From positions 248,001 through 312,000 of the forward strand of contig NZ_UUON01000022.1 of the NCBI RefSeq assembly GCF_900590885.1: a stretch of 64,000 nucleotides of DNA. The letters run 5' to 3'. The notes beneath the pieces are model-generated. The model had not been told where the DNA came from. It ran no database searches and saw only the letters and a list, made by a program, of their open reading frames with translations. A program made the position numbers and the translations under genes. Shown in pieces: positions 52,760 to 61,683 of this stretch (position 1 is the stretch's first letter; each line of letters starts with the position of its first letter). The DNA is from Pseudomonas viridiflava. GTDB lineage: Bacteria; Pseudomonadota; Gammaproteobacteria; Pseudomonadales; Pseudomonadaceae.

Positions 52760-53952
52760 GCGGTTGCGATCGCAACTTGCCGTGACGCACTGAGAAAGCG
52801 CAACAACGCCACCAGCGGGAATGCACTGCCCACCAGCATCACCCCCAGCCAGCCGCCGTGTTCGTACACGCTGCTGGCAATGGCCGAGCCGAAGGCGCCG
52901 CCGATGAAGATGCTGGTCATGTACAGCGCGTTCAAACGGCTGCGGCTGTTGGCGTCGAGGGCGTAGATGGCACGTTGGCCGAGGACCATGTTCATCTGCA
53001 CGCAAAAATCCAGGACTACGCCGGTCACTGCCAGGCCGATCACGCTGTACAGCGGGTGCACGAAGGCCGGCAGGAAGCTCAGCGCGGCAAACAGCATGGC
53101 CAGCAGCGACGCGCGGTGGGTGTGCCCGGCATCCGCCAGGCGCCCGGCGATCGGTGCGGCAATCGCGCCCAGGGCGCCGACCAGCGCAAACAGCGCGATT
53201 TCGCTTTGGCTCAGGCCGTGATTGCGTGCCAGTTCTAGGGGCGCGGCGGTCCAGAACAGGCTGAACGTGGCGAACATGCAGCCTTGGTAAAACGCGCGTT
53301 GGCGCAGCAGCGGCTGTTCACGCAGCAGGGTGCCGAGCGAGCGCAACAGTTGGCCGTAGCTGGCGCTGTGGTCGGGCTGGCGCTTGGGGATGGTCAGCAT
53401 CAGCACCACGCTGATAAACGCCATCAACGCGGCCGCCGCCATGAACATCGCACGCCAGCCGAAGTGGTCGGCGACTACGCTGGACACCGGCCGTGCCAGC
53501 AGGATACCCAGCAGCAGGCCGCCCATGATGCTGCCGACCACCCGGCCACGGGATTCGGCAGGCGCCAGGTGCGCGGCCAGCGGGATAAGGATTTGCACCG
53601 AGACGGAACTGAATCCGATCAGCAACGACACAAGCAGGAACAAATTCGGCTGCTCGGTAAACGCTGCACCCAGTAGGCTGGCGATGGCCACCACGGTGGT
53701 AATGATCATCAGCTTGCGGTTTTCCAGCAGGTCACCCAGGGGCACCAGGAAGAACAGGCCCAGGGCATAACCGATTTGCGTCAGGGAGACGATCAGGCTG
53801 GCCATGGCGGGCGTGAGGCCAATGTCCGGCGCGATCAGTTCGATGATCGGCTGCGCGTAGTAGATGTTGGCGACGATGGCGCCGCAGCAAAACGCAAACA
53901 GCATCACCATGCTCCGGGTCATGGTGGTTGTAGCGTGGGAATCAGCGTTCAT
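52756..53952 (-). CDS. MFS transporter (probable exporter)
   Basis: 398 residues and 12 membrane helices. The MFS signature after helix 2 reads GDLLENRKLMI, and helix 1 begins FAFCCGAIVANIYYAQPIIE, a start common among small-molecule and sugar efflux proteins. Substrate unknown. It starts at an ATG at 53952, with about 180 bases to the divergent DUF5666-type gene; no regulator lies beside it. Confidence 0.88.
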   Translation of the reverse strand: MNADSHATTTMTRSMVMLFAFCCGAIVANIYYAQPIIELIAPDIGLTPAMASLIVSLTQIGYALGLFFLVPLGDLLENRKLMIITTVVAIASLLGAAFTEQPNLFLLVSLLIGFSSVSVQILIPLAAHLAPAESRGRVVGSIMGGLLLGILLARPVSSVVADHFGWRAMFMAAAALMAFISVVLMLTIPKRQPDHSASYGQLLRSLGTLLREQPLLRQRAFYQGCMFATFSLFWTAAPLELARNHGLSQSEIALFALVGALGAIAAPIAGRLADAGHTHRASLLAMLFAALSFLPAFVHPLYSVIGLAVTGVVLDFCVQMNMVLGQRAIYALDANSRSRLNALYMTSIFIGGAFGSAIASSVYEHGGWLGVMLVGSAFPLVALLRFLSASRQVAIATA

Positions 53953-54128
53953 GGTGTTCTCATAAATGCGAAGGAAAGTGGGGCGAGCCTAAAGACAACA
54001 CCGTAGCCCGGGTAGGCCGCTGGCAGTGATAACACTCATGCCCGGTAATGATGAGTGAATCGTTAACTTTCTGCGCGAACGCCAATGATACATTCAGACA
54101 CAACTGCCGAAACAGGAAATCCATTGCG

Positions 54129-54749
54129 ATGAAGATCACGTTGAACAAGATGCTCATGGCCTCGACCCTTGCCGCCGCCATGGCCATAGGCCTGGCGCAG
54201 GCCCAGGCGGCCGATGCACCGCGCGTCGGTGTGCGCGGCGCCATCACCGCCGTCGACGGCGACGCCTTGCACGTCAAGGTCAACACTGGCGAAGACGTCA
54301 CCGTGCACCTGACCAAAGACACCCAGGTACGTGCCGTGACCCTGGCCAAGATTGACGAGATCAAGCCCGGCAGCTACATCGGCTCTGCGGCCATGCCCAA
54401 CGCCGACGGCACCCTCACTGCCCTGGAAGTGCATGTGTTCCCACCGGCCATGGCCGGCACGGGCGACGGGCATCGGGCGTTTGACTTGAAAGAAGGCAGC
54501 AGCATGACCAACGGCACCGTCGGCGACCTAGTGGTCAGCAACGGGCGCACCCTGACCGTCAAATACAAAGGCGGCGAGCAGAAGATTGTGGTGCCGGACG
54601 ATGTGCCTATCGTGAACCTGGAGCCGGGCGATCGCAGTTTGCTCAAGCCGGGGGTGAAGGTGGTGCTGTTTGCATCGCAAGGGGCGGATGGGACGGTGAC
54701 GGCCCAGGCAATCTCGGCTGGCAAGGATGGGGTAACACCACCGATGTGA
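54129..54749 (+). CDS. exported protein with DUF5666-like beta domains
   Basis: 206 residues from the ATG at 54129. A signal peptide (LMASTLAAAMAIGLAQAQA) predicts export to the periplasm. Two similar beta-rich units follow: VRGAITAVDGDALHVKVNTGE (about 33-53) and VGDLVVSNGRTLTVKYKGGE (about 130-149), the small OB-like pattern of DUF5666. The function is unknown. It is convergent with sbp, with a REPIN between. Confidence 0.83.
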   Translation: MKITLNKMLMASTLAAAMAIGLAQAQAADAPRVGVRGAITAVDGDALHVKVNTGEDVTVHLTKDTQVRAVTLAKIDEIKPGSYIGSAAMPNADGTLTALEVHVFPPAMAGTGDGHRAFDLKEGSSMTNGTVGDLVVSNGRTLTVKYKGGEQKIVVPDDVPIVNLEPGDRSLLKPGVKVVLFASQGADGTVTAQAISAGKDGVTPPM

Positions 54750-54770
54750 CTGCCCCACATAAAACCAAAG

Positions 54771-54857
54771 GTGGGAGGGGGCTTGCCCCCGATAGCGGTG
54801 GTTCAGTCAGCTAAGCTGTAACTGACCCACCGCCATCGGGAGCAAGCCCCCTCCCAC
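54771..54857. repeat. REPIN between convergent genes
   Basis: Inverted REP heads (GTGGGAGGGGGCTTGCCCCC at 54771 and its near-inverse ending 54857, with one base changed) around a GTTCAGTCAGCT/AGCTGTAACTGAC centre. Separates the DUF5666-type gene from sbp. Confidence 0.88.
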
Positions 54858-54890
54858 ATTTTTTTACTGCATTTATTCAGTCATAGCGGT

Positions 54891-55895
54891 TTATTGGCCG
54901 CTGTAGATTTGGTCAAACACCCCACCATCATTGAAGTGGGTTTTCTGCACCGTGCGCCAGTCACCAAAGGTTTTCTCCACCGACAGGAAGTCGACTTTCG
55001 GGAAACGGTCGGTGTACTTGGCCAACACTTTCGGGTCACGCGGGCGCAGGTAGTTGTTGGCGGCGATTTCTTGGCCTTCCGGCGACCACAGGTATTTCAG
55101 GTAATCTTCGGCGGCCACGCGGGTGCCTTTTTTCTCGACCACTTTGTCGACCACCGACACCGGCGGCTCGGCTTCGGCGGAGACGCTTGGGTAGATCACT
55201 TCGAACTGGTCGCGACCGAATTCACGGGCGATCATTTCCGCTTCGTTTTCAAAGGTCACCAGCACGTCGCCGATCTGGTTGGTCATGAACGTGGTGGTGG
55301 CGGCGCGGCCACCGGTGTCCAGCACAGGTGCTTGCTTGAACAGCTTGCCGACAAAGGCCTTGGCCTTGTTTTCGTCACCGCCGTTTTTCAGCACGTAGCC
55401 CCAGGCCGACAGGTAAGTGTAGCGGCCGTTACCCGAGGTTTTCGGGTTGGGCACGATCACTTGCACGCCGTCCTTGAGCAGGTCTGGCCAGTCTTTCAGG
55501 GCCTTGGGGTTGCCTTTGCGCACGATGAATACGGTGGCGGAGGTGAACGGCGCGCTGTTGTTTGGCAGGCGGGTCACCCAGTTGTCCGGCACCAGTTTGC
55601 CGTTGTCGACCAGGGCGTTGATGTCGGTGGCCATGTTCATGGTGATCACGTCAGCCGGCAGGCCGTCGATCACCGAGCGCGCTTGTTTGCTGGAGCCGCC
55701 GAAAGACATCTGCAGGGTCAGCTTGTCGTTCGGGTGCTCGGCTTCCCAATGTTTCTGGAAGGCGGCGTTGTAGTCCTTGTAGAAATCGCGCATCACGTCG
55801 TAGGAAACGTTGAGCAGTGTGACCGGGGCAGCCTGGACGGCGCCCGCCAGGGCTAGGCCGGCGGCCAGGAGAGAGGCGCTAACGAGTTTTTTCAC
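54891..55895 (-). CDS. sbp: periplasmic sulfate-binding protein
   Basis: 334 residues with a signal peptide (SLLAAGLALAGAVQA). Binding-protein motifs: LLNVSYDVMRDFYKDYNAAF, FGGSSKQARSVIDGL, and PKTSGNGRYTYLSAWGY, which closes over the sulfate. It delivers sulfate or thiosulfate to a CysTWA permease; no permease genes lie beside it, so it is a detached binding protein. In P. aeruginosa a similar gene lies beside the pyk-gcl region and is called cysP. Confidence 0.92.
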   Translation of the reverse strand: MKKLVSASLLAAGLALAGAVQAAPVTLLNVSYDVMRDFYKDYNAAFQKHWEAEHPNDKLTLQMSFGGSSKQARSVIDGLPADVITMNMATDINALVDNGKLVPDNWVTRLPNNSAPFTSATVFIVRKGNPKALKDWPDLLKDGVQVIVPNPKTSGNGRYTYLSAWGYVLKNGGDENKAKAFVGKLFKQAPVLDTGGRAATTTFMTNQIGDVLVTFENEAEMIAREFGRDQFEVIYPSVSAEAEPPVSVVDKVVEKKGTRVAAEDYLKYLWSPEGQEIAANNYLRPRDPKVLAKYTDRFPKVDFLSVEKTFGDWRTVQKTHFNDGGVFDQIYSGQ

Positions 55896-55990
55896 TGCTC
55901 ATTCCTTGTTGTTCGAGAGAAGGGTAAGGCCATTTGCCAGCGACTATAGCCGGGGTGCCATAGTCGCTTAAAGATTAAAAAGAACTTTGC

Positions 55991-56815
55991 TTATTCCACT
56001 TTCTTAAAAAGATTGCTGCCACAGCGCGAGCAGAACGCCGCATTGGGTTCATGGCTGTTTTTCTTGCACACCGGGCAGTCGGTTTGCAGCTGTTCGCCGC
56101 GCATGGCGCTGGCCAGTTCGGCGGTAAAAATCCCGGTGGGCACGGCGATGATCGAGTAACCGGTGATCATCACCAGCGACGAAATCACCTGGCCCAGCGG
56201 CGTCTTGGGCACGATATCGCCGAAACCCACAGTGGTCAGGGTCACGATCGCCCAGTAGATGCCCTTGGGGATGCTGGTAAAGCCGTGCTCCGGGCCTTCG
56301 ATCACATACATCAAGGTACCGAACACCGTGACCAGCGTGCAGACGCTGACGAGGAACACCACAATCTTCTGCTTGCTGCCGCGCAGCGCGGCCATCAGGT
56401 AGTTGGCCTGCTTGAGGTACGGGCTGAGCTTGAGCACGCGGAAAATCCGCAGCATGCGGATGATGCGGATGATCAGCAGGTACTGCGCGTCGCTGTAATA
56501 CAGCGCGAGGATGCCGGGCACGATGGCCAGCAAGTCCACCAGTCCATAAAAACTGAAGGCGTAGCGCAACGGCTTGGGCGAGCAGTACAGGCGCATCCCG
56601 TACTCGATCAGAAAAATCAGCGTGAAGCCCCATTCAATGTAGGCCAGCACGTTGGCGTAGTTCTGGTGCACCTGGTCGATGCTGTCGAGCATCACGATCA
56701 CCAGGCTGGCGAGAATGATCAGCAGCAGGATGCCGTCAAAGCGCCGGCCGGCCACGGTGTCACTCTGGAATACCATGACGTAGAGGCGCTGGCGCCAGTC
56801 GTTGTTGCTGTCCAT
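55991..56815 (-). CDS. voltage-gated-type potassium channel protein
   Basis: 274 residues from the ATG at 56815. Six membrane segments: the S4 helix reads RIIRMLRIFRVLKLS (about 117-131), and the pore has the K+ filter TTVGFGD (194-200). Unlike most relatives it ends in a zinc-ribbon-like tail with two Cys pairs (CPVC and CSRC, about 246-265). It should pass K+ across the inner membrane, perhaps as a tetramer. Confidence 0.9.
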   Translation of the reverse strand: MDSNNDWRQRLYVMVFQSDTVAGRRFDGILLLIILASLVIVMLDSIDQVHQNYANVLAYIEWGFTLIFLIEYGMRLYCSPKPLRYAFSFYGLVDLLAIVPGILALYYSDAQYLLIIRIIRMLRIFRVLKLSPYLKQANYLMAALRGSKQKIVVFLVSVCTLVTVFGTLMYVIEGPEHGFTSIPKGIYWAIVTLTTVGFGDIVPKTPLGQVISSLVMITGYSIIAVPTGIFTAELASAMRGEQLQTDCPVCKKNSHEPNAAFCSRCGSNLFKKVE

Positions 56816-56846
56816 AAAGCCCGCCTGAATCGAATATCGAGCAAGC

Positions 56847-57722
56847 CTAGGGGGATTCGTAGGGCCTGTCCATGCGCGGTTTCTGCAGGACTCGGTGGCC
56901 GGCACGCACCAGCCAGCAGGCGAGGATAAACGGCGCGGTCAGCGCGGGCAGGTGCAGGGCGGCAAAGCCAGGCGTGAGGATGATTGCCAGCAGGATGCCC
57001 AGCAGCGGCAGCCAGGGTTGCCGCCGTGCCTGGCTGAGCGCCAGGGCCGCCAGCGCCGGGTTGTAGCTGTGCAGGCCGAGGAGGGCGCTGGCGGGTTCGT
57101 CCAGCAGCAGGGCGACCAGCACGCCACTGATTGCACCCGTCAGCGCCCAGGCAGCGGCGCGCCGGTTGGCCAGCAGCAGACCAAGCGCAATCAAGACGCC
57201 GGCCAGGGGCTGGTCCAGCAGCATGATTTGCGCCAGGCCCATGAAAGGCACGCTGAGCACGGCCAGCGTATCGGGCGTGCTCAGGGCAAAGGTGCCGGGC
57301 GCGGCGGTGCCGAGCAGCAACCAGCCCAGGCCGACAAAAGGCGCGGTGTAGGCGGGCAGGTCATCAGGCCGTGCGCTGTGCTTCAACCATTGCCGCGTCA
57401 GCATCGCACTCAAGCCGCCGCACGCCAGAATCAGCGGCGGCAACAAAGCCGACCAGGCGAAATGTTGGCTGATCAACAGGCCCAGCAGCACACCGTTGTA
57501 GCTATAGAGCCCGGCTTGGCGCTCGGCCTTGGGATAGCCGCGCCGCTGGGCCGTGAGCAAACCGGCGACACCCCCCAGCAGCGCGCCGCCGAGCAAGGCC
57601 GGGGCGCCGACCAGGATGGCCAGCAGGCACAGCAGGCCACACAGGGGGTGGCGCTGCAGGAAGATCTGGCTGAAGCCGTTGAGCAGGGCTTCCGCCCAGT
57701 CGGGGCAGGTTGGGTTGTGCAT
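56847..57722 (-). CDS. urea transporter family protein
   Basis: 291 residues and about ten membrane helices in two inverted halves. The repeated signature appears once in each half: LYSYNGVLLGLLI and LHSYNPALAALAL, the region lining the urea pore. Pseudomonads use such channels to take up urea for urease; no urease gene is in the window. It is 31 bases upstream of the channel gene, same strand. Confidence 0.88.
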   Translation of the reverse strand: MHNPTCPDWAEALLNGFSQIFLQRHPLCGLLCLLAILVGAPALLGGALLGGVAGLLTAQRRGYPKAERQAGLYSYNGVLLGLLISQHFAWSALLPPLILACGGLSAMLTRQWLKHSARPDDLPAYTAPFVGLGWLLLGTAAPGTFALSTPDTLAVLSVPFMGLAQIMLLDQPLAGVLIALGLLLANRRAAAWALTGAISGVLVALLLDEPASALLGLHSYNPALAALALSQARRQPWLPLLGILLAIILTPGFAALHLPALTAPFILACWLVRAGHRVLQKPRMDRPYESP

Positions 57723-57752
57723 GGTGGTTAGTCAGTGGGACTGAGTTGTACC

Positions 57753-57808
57753 CATCGGGGGCAAGCCCCCTCCCACATTGGAGTGTGGGAGGGGGCTTAC
57801 CCCCGATG
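57753..57808. repeat. REP pair between pyk and the urea transporter gene
   Basis: Two REP heads facing each other (CATCGGGGGCAAGCCCCC from 57753 and its inverse to 57808, one base changed) separated by only a few bases. It lies 15 bases after the pyk stop and could end that transcript. Confidence 0.88.
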
Positions 57809-57823
57809 AGGCCCTGACAGCTG

Positions 57824-59239
57824 CTAAATCAACGTCTCGATACGCAGCGAATTGGTCGACCCCGGCTGCCCAAACGGCACCCCCGCGGTAATCACCAAGG
57901 TATCCCCGCGCTGCGCCATGCCCTGGGCCTGGGCAATTTCCAGCGCGGTGGAACACACCTCATCCACCTGGCGCAGCCGGTCATTGACCACCGAGTGCAC
58001 GCCCCACGCCACGCTTAACCGCCGCGCCGTGGACAGGTTCGGCGTGAGGTTCAGAATCGGCGCCACCGGCCGTTCCCGCGCCGCGCGCAGGCTGGAGCTG
58101 CCGGACTCGCTGTAGTTGACCAGCACCGCCACCGGCAGGATGCTGCTGATGCGGCGGATCGCGCAGCTGATCGCGTCCGACACCGTGGCGTCGGCTTTCG
58201 GCCGGCTCACGTCGAGTTGAGTCTGGTAGTCCGGGCCGTTTTCCACCTGGCGGATGATCTTGCTCATCATCTGCACGGCTTCCAGCGGGTATTCGCCCGA
58301 GGCGGTTTCGGCCGACAGCATCACCGCATCCGCGCCTTCGGCCACGGCGTTGGCGACATCCGTGACTTCGGCGCGGGTCGGTGCCGGCGAGAAGCGCATG
58401 GATTCCAACATCTGTGTGGCCACCACCACCGGTTTGCCCAACTGGCGGCAGGTGCTGATGATGTCTTTCTGGATCTGCGGCACGCTCTCGGCGGGCACTT
58501 CCACGCCCAGGTCGCCTCTGGCCACCATGATCGCGTCGCTCAATTCGGCGATTTCCTGCAGGCGCTGCACGGCCGAAGGCTTCTCGATCTTGGCCATCAG
58601 GAAGGCCTTGTCGCCGATCAGCTCGCGGGCCTCGCGGATGTCTTCCGGGCGTTGCACAAAGGACAGCGCGACCCAATCCACGCCCAGCTCCAGGCCGAAA
58701 CTCAGGTCCCGCCGGTCCTTGGCGGTGAGTGGGCTGAGTTCCAACAATGCCTGTGGGACGTTTACGCCTTTGCGGTCGGACAACTCGCCGCCATTCAGCA
58801 CGGTGGTGTCGATGGCGTCGGCATGCTTGGTGATCACCCGCAGGCGCAGCTTGCCGTCGTCCAGCAGCAGGTCCATGCCCGGCTCCAGCGCTTTGAGGAT
58901 TTCCGGGTGGGGCAGGTTGACCCGGCACTGGTCGCCCGGGGTCGGGTCGAGGTCCAGGCGCAGGGCCTGGCCGCGCACCAGTTGCACCTTGCCCTCGGCA
59001 AACCGCCCGACGCGCAGCTTCGGCCCTTGCAGGTCCATGAGGATGCCCAGCGGGTAATTGAGCTGGCGCTCCACCTGGCGAATCCACTGGTAGCGCTGGG
59101 CGTGATCGGCGTGGTCGCCGTGGCTGAAATTGAGACGGAAGATATTCACCCCGGCTTCCACCAGCTCGCGGATGTCATCGATCCCGTGGGTGGCCGGGCC
59201 CAGGGTGGCGAGGATTTTGACCTTCTTGTCAGGCGTCAT
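57824..59239 (-). CDS. pykF: pyruvate kinase (glycerate-pathway paralogue)
   Basis: 471 residues from the ATG at 59239. Converts phosphoenolpyruvate and ADP to pyruvate and ATP. Active-site motifs: FRLNFSHGDH, LMAKIEKPSA with the catalytic Lys, IMVARGDLGVEVP, and TQMLESMRFSPAPTRAEV. It overlaps the ttuD end by 11 bases, so it is the last gene of the glyoxylate run and drains 2-phosphoglycerate made by TtuD (through enolase). P. aeruginosa calls the corresponding gene pykF. Confidence 0.92.
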   Translation of the reverse strand: MTPDKKVKILATLGPATHGIDDIRELVEAGVNIFRLNFSHGDHADHAQRYQWIRQVERQLNYPLGILMDLQGPKLRVGRFAEGKVQLVRGQALRLDLDPTPGDQCRVNLPHPEILKALEPGMDLLLDDGKLRLRVITKHADAIDTTVLNGGELSDRKGVNVPQALLELSPLTAKDRRDLSFGLELGVDWVALSFVQRPEDIREARELIGDKAFLMAKIEKPSAVQRLQEIAELSDAIMVARGDLGVEVPAESVPQIQKDIISTCRQLGKPVVVATQMLESMRFSPAPTRAEVTDVANAVAEGADAVMLSAETASGEYPLEAVQMMSKIIRQVENGPDYQTQLDVSRPKADATVSDAISCAIRRISSILPVAVLVNYSESGSSSLRAARERPVAPILNLTPNLSTARRLSVAWGVHSVVNDRLRQVDEVCSTALEIAQAQGMAQRGDTLVITAGVPFGQPGSTNSLRIETLI

Positions 59240-60509
59240 GGGCAGTGCTCTCAAGGATCAGAATGGCGCGAAAATCATTGACGTTGGTGCGGGTCGGCTC
59301 GGTGATGATCAAACCGTCGAGCGCGGCGAAGTAGCCGTAGCCATTGTTGTTGTCCAGCTCATCGCTGGCGCTCAGGCCCAGGGCTTCGGCGCGGGCATAA
59401 CTGCACGGCGTCATGATCGCGCCGGCGTTGTCTTCCGAGCCGTCGATGCCGTCGGTGTCGCCGGCCAGGGCGTAGACGCCCGGTAGGCCTTTGAGGCTGT
59501 CGGTGAGGCTCAGCAGGAATTCGGCGTTGCGCCCGCCACGGCCAGTGCCGCGCACGGTGACGGTGGTTTCACCGCCGGACAGGATCACGCACGGCGCCGC
59601 CAACGGCTGGCCATGCTGCACAATTTGCCGCGCGATGCCGGCGTGCACTTTGGCCACATCCCGCGCTTCGCCTTCGAGGTCGCCGAGGATCAGCGGGCTG
59701 AACCCGGCCTGGCGGACTTTTACCGCCACCGCTTCCAGCGACTGCTGCGGGCGTGCGATCAGTTTGAAGTGGCTGCGGGAAAGGATCGGGTCGCCGGGTT
59801 TGACGGTCTCCGAGGCGGGGTTCTGCAACCAGCTGCGCACCGAAGCGGGGGCGTCGATGTGATAGCGCTTGAGGATCGCCAGGGCTTGCTGCGAGGTGCT
59901 TGGGTCGCCGACCGTCGGGCCGGAGGCGATCACGGTGGCCTGGTCGCCCGGCACGTCGGAAATCGCGTAGGTGTACACCGTGGCCGGCCATGCGGCCTTG
60001 GCCAGCCGGCCACCCTTGATCGCCGAGAGGTGCTTGCGCACGCAATTCATCTCGCCAATGGTGGCGCCGGATTTGAGCAGGGCTTTGTTGATGGCTTGCT
60101 TGTCGGCCAGGCTGATGCCCTCGGCCGGCAGCGCCAGCAATGCCGAGCCGCCGCCGGAAAGCAGGAAGATCACGCGGTCTTCTTCACCGAGGTTGCTGAT
60201 CAGTTCCAGTACGCGCTTGGCCACGGCCAGGCCGGCGGCGTCGGGGACCGGGTGGGCGGCTTCGACCACTTCGATTTTTTTGCACGGGGCGCCGTGGCCG
60301 TAGCGGGTCACCACCAGGCCTGTGACTTCACCCTGCCAGCAGTTTTCCACCACAAGGGCCATGGCGGCTGCAGCCTTGCCGGCGCCGATCACGATCACAC
60401 GGCCGCTGCGGTCGGCGGGCAGAAAAGGTTCGAGGACTTGCCGGGGGTGGGCGGCGTCGATGGCTGTGGCAAACAGCTCGCGAAGCAGGTGTTGCGGATC
60501 GACCGACAT
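59229..60509 (-). CDS. ttuD: glycerate 2-kinase / hydroxypyruvate reductase TtuD (MOFRL family)
   Basis: 426 residues. The MOFRL/GckA family phosphorylates D-glycerate to 2-phosphoglycerate; the hydroxypyruvate reductase label is historical. VIVIGAGKAAAAMA (about 38-51), FLLSGGGSALLALPAEG, and CVILSGGETTVTVRGTGRGG are the nucleotide and substrate loops, and LAGDTDGIDGSEDNAGA closes the active site. It overlaps pykF and is separated from glxR by a REP. Confidence 0.93.
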   Translation of the reverse strand: MSVDPQHLLRELFATAIDAAHPRQVLEPFLPADRSGRVIVIGAGKAAAAMALVVENCWQGEVTGLVVTRYGHGAPCKKIEVVEAAHPVPDAAGLAVAKRVLELISNLGEEDRVIFLLSGGGSALLALPAEGISLADKQAINKALLKSGATIGEMNCVRKHLSAIKGGRLAKAAWPATVYTYAISDVPGDQATVIASGPTVGDPSTSQQALAILKRYHIDAPASVRSWLQNPASETVKPGDPILSRSHFKLIARPQQSLEAVAVKVRQAGFSPLILGDLEGEARDVAKVHAGIARQIVQHGQPLAAPCVILSGGETTVTVRGTGRGGRNAEFLLSLTDSLKGLPGVYALAGDTDGIDGSEDNAGAIMTPCSYARAEALGLSASDELDNNNGYGYFAALDGLIITEPTRTNVNDFRAILILESTAHDA

Positions 60510-60575
60510 AAGCGGGCTCCCGGGGGATTTTTGTTATTAGAGGTGCAGCAATTTCAGACATTGAAATGGGGAAAA

Positions 60576-60607
60576 AATGTGGGAGGGGGCTTGCCCCCTC
60601 CCACATT
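60576..60607. repeat. REP palindrome between ttuD and glxR
   Basis: Perfect AATGTGGGAGGGGGC-TT-GCCCCCTCCCACATT inverted repeat inside a co-oriented gene run; it may adjust the level of the downstream genes or protect upstream mRNA ends. Confidence 0.9.
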
Positions 60608-60628
60608 GGATTGCATTTCAAGGATGGA

Positions 60629-61519
60629 TTACTTATCGCGAATCGAAAAATTCGCCATATGCTCCAGCCCCTTGATCAGCGCCGAATGGTCCCAGTTGCC
60701 GCCGCCAATCGCCGTGCAGGTACTGAACACCTGCTGGGTGCCGGCGGTGTTCGGCAGGTTGATGCCCAGTTCCTTGGCGCCGGCCAGGGCCAGGTTCAGG
60801 TCCTTCTGGTGCAGGTTGATGCGGAAACCCGGATCGAAGGTGCCCTTGATCATGCGTTCGCCGTGTACTTCCAGGATCTTCGACGACGCAAAGCCACCCA
60901 TCAGCGCTTCACGCACCTTGGCCGGGTCGGCGCCGTTCTTGGCGGCGAACAGCAGCGCTTCGGCTACTGCCTGGATATTCAGCGCGACGATGATCTGGTT
61001 GGCGACCTTGGCGGTCTGGCCATCGCCATTGCCGCCGACCAGGGTGATGTTCTTGCCCATGCTCTGGAACAGTGGCAGGGCGCGTTCGAAGGTCTGCGGC
61101 TCACCCCCGACCATGATGCTCAGGGTGCCGGCCTTGGCGCCGACTTCACCACCCGACACTGGCGCATCCAGGTACTGCGCGCCGGTTTCATTGATCTTCG
61201 CGGCAAAGGCTTTGGTGGCCGTGGGCGAGATCGAACTCATGTCGATCACCACCTTGTTCGGCGACAGGCCGGCGGCCACGCCGTCGGCGCGGAACAGCAC
61301 GTCATCGACCTGTGGGGTGTCGGGCACCATCACGATGATGAACTCGGCTTCCTGGGCGACTTGCTGCGGGCTGGCCAGGGCGATCGCGCCGGCGCTGATC
61401 AGCTCGACGGGGGCCTTGCCGTGGTGCTCGGACAGGAACAGTTGGTGACCGGCTTTCTGCAGGTTGGCGGCCATGGGTTGGCCCATGATGCCGGTGCCGA
61501 TAAATCCGATTTTAGCCAT
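60629..61519 (-). CDS. glxR: 2-hydroxy-3-oxopropionate (tartronate semialdehyde) reductase
   Basis: 296 residues. NAD(P)H-dependent beta-hydroxyacid dehydrogenase: IGFIGTGIMGQPMA (N-terminal dinucleotide site), DAPVSGGEVGA (substrate site), and the catalytic Lys in GQTAKVANQIIVALN (about 171). It reduces tartronate semialdehyde to glycerate, which TtuD then phosphorylates. Confidence 0.95.
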   Translation of the reverse strand: MAKIGFIGTGIMGQPMAANLQKAGHQLFLSEHHGKAPVELISAGAIALASPQQVAQEAEFIIVMVPDTPQVDDVLFRADGVAAGLSPNKVVIDMSSISPTATKAFAAKINETGAQYLDAPVSGGEVGAKAGTLSIMVGGEPQTFERALPLFQSMGKNITLVGGNGDGQTAKVANQIIVALNIQAVAEALLFAAKNGADPAKVREALMGGFASSKILEVHGERMIKGTFDPGFRINLHQKDLNLALAGAKELGINLPNTAGTQQVFSTCTAIGGGNWDHSALIKGLEHMANFSIRDK

Positions 61520-61575
61520 GAAGAAATCCTCTTGTTATTCGATGTGGCAGGGTCTGCCCAACACAGGAGATTCAA

Positions 61576-61674
61576 ATGTGGGAGGGGGCTTGCCCCCGAT
61601 AGCGGTGCATCAGTTGACACAAATGTTGAATGAAAGAACATCGGGGGCAAGCCCCCTCCCACATGGGTTCTGTG
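61576..61674. repeat. REPIN between glxR and hyi
   Basis: Inverted REP heads (ATGTGGGAGGGGGCTTGCCC at 61576, its inverse ending 61674) around a 55-base centre; it fills most of the 164-base gap. Confidence 0.9.
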
Positions 61675-61683
61675 TTGTGTTTG

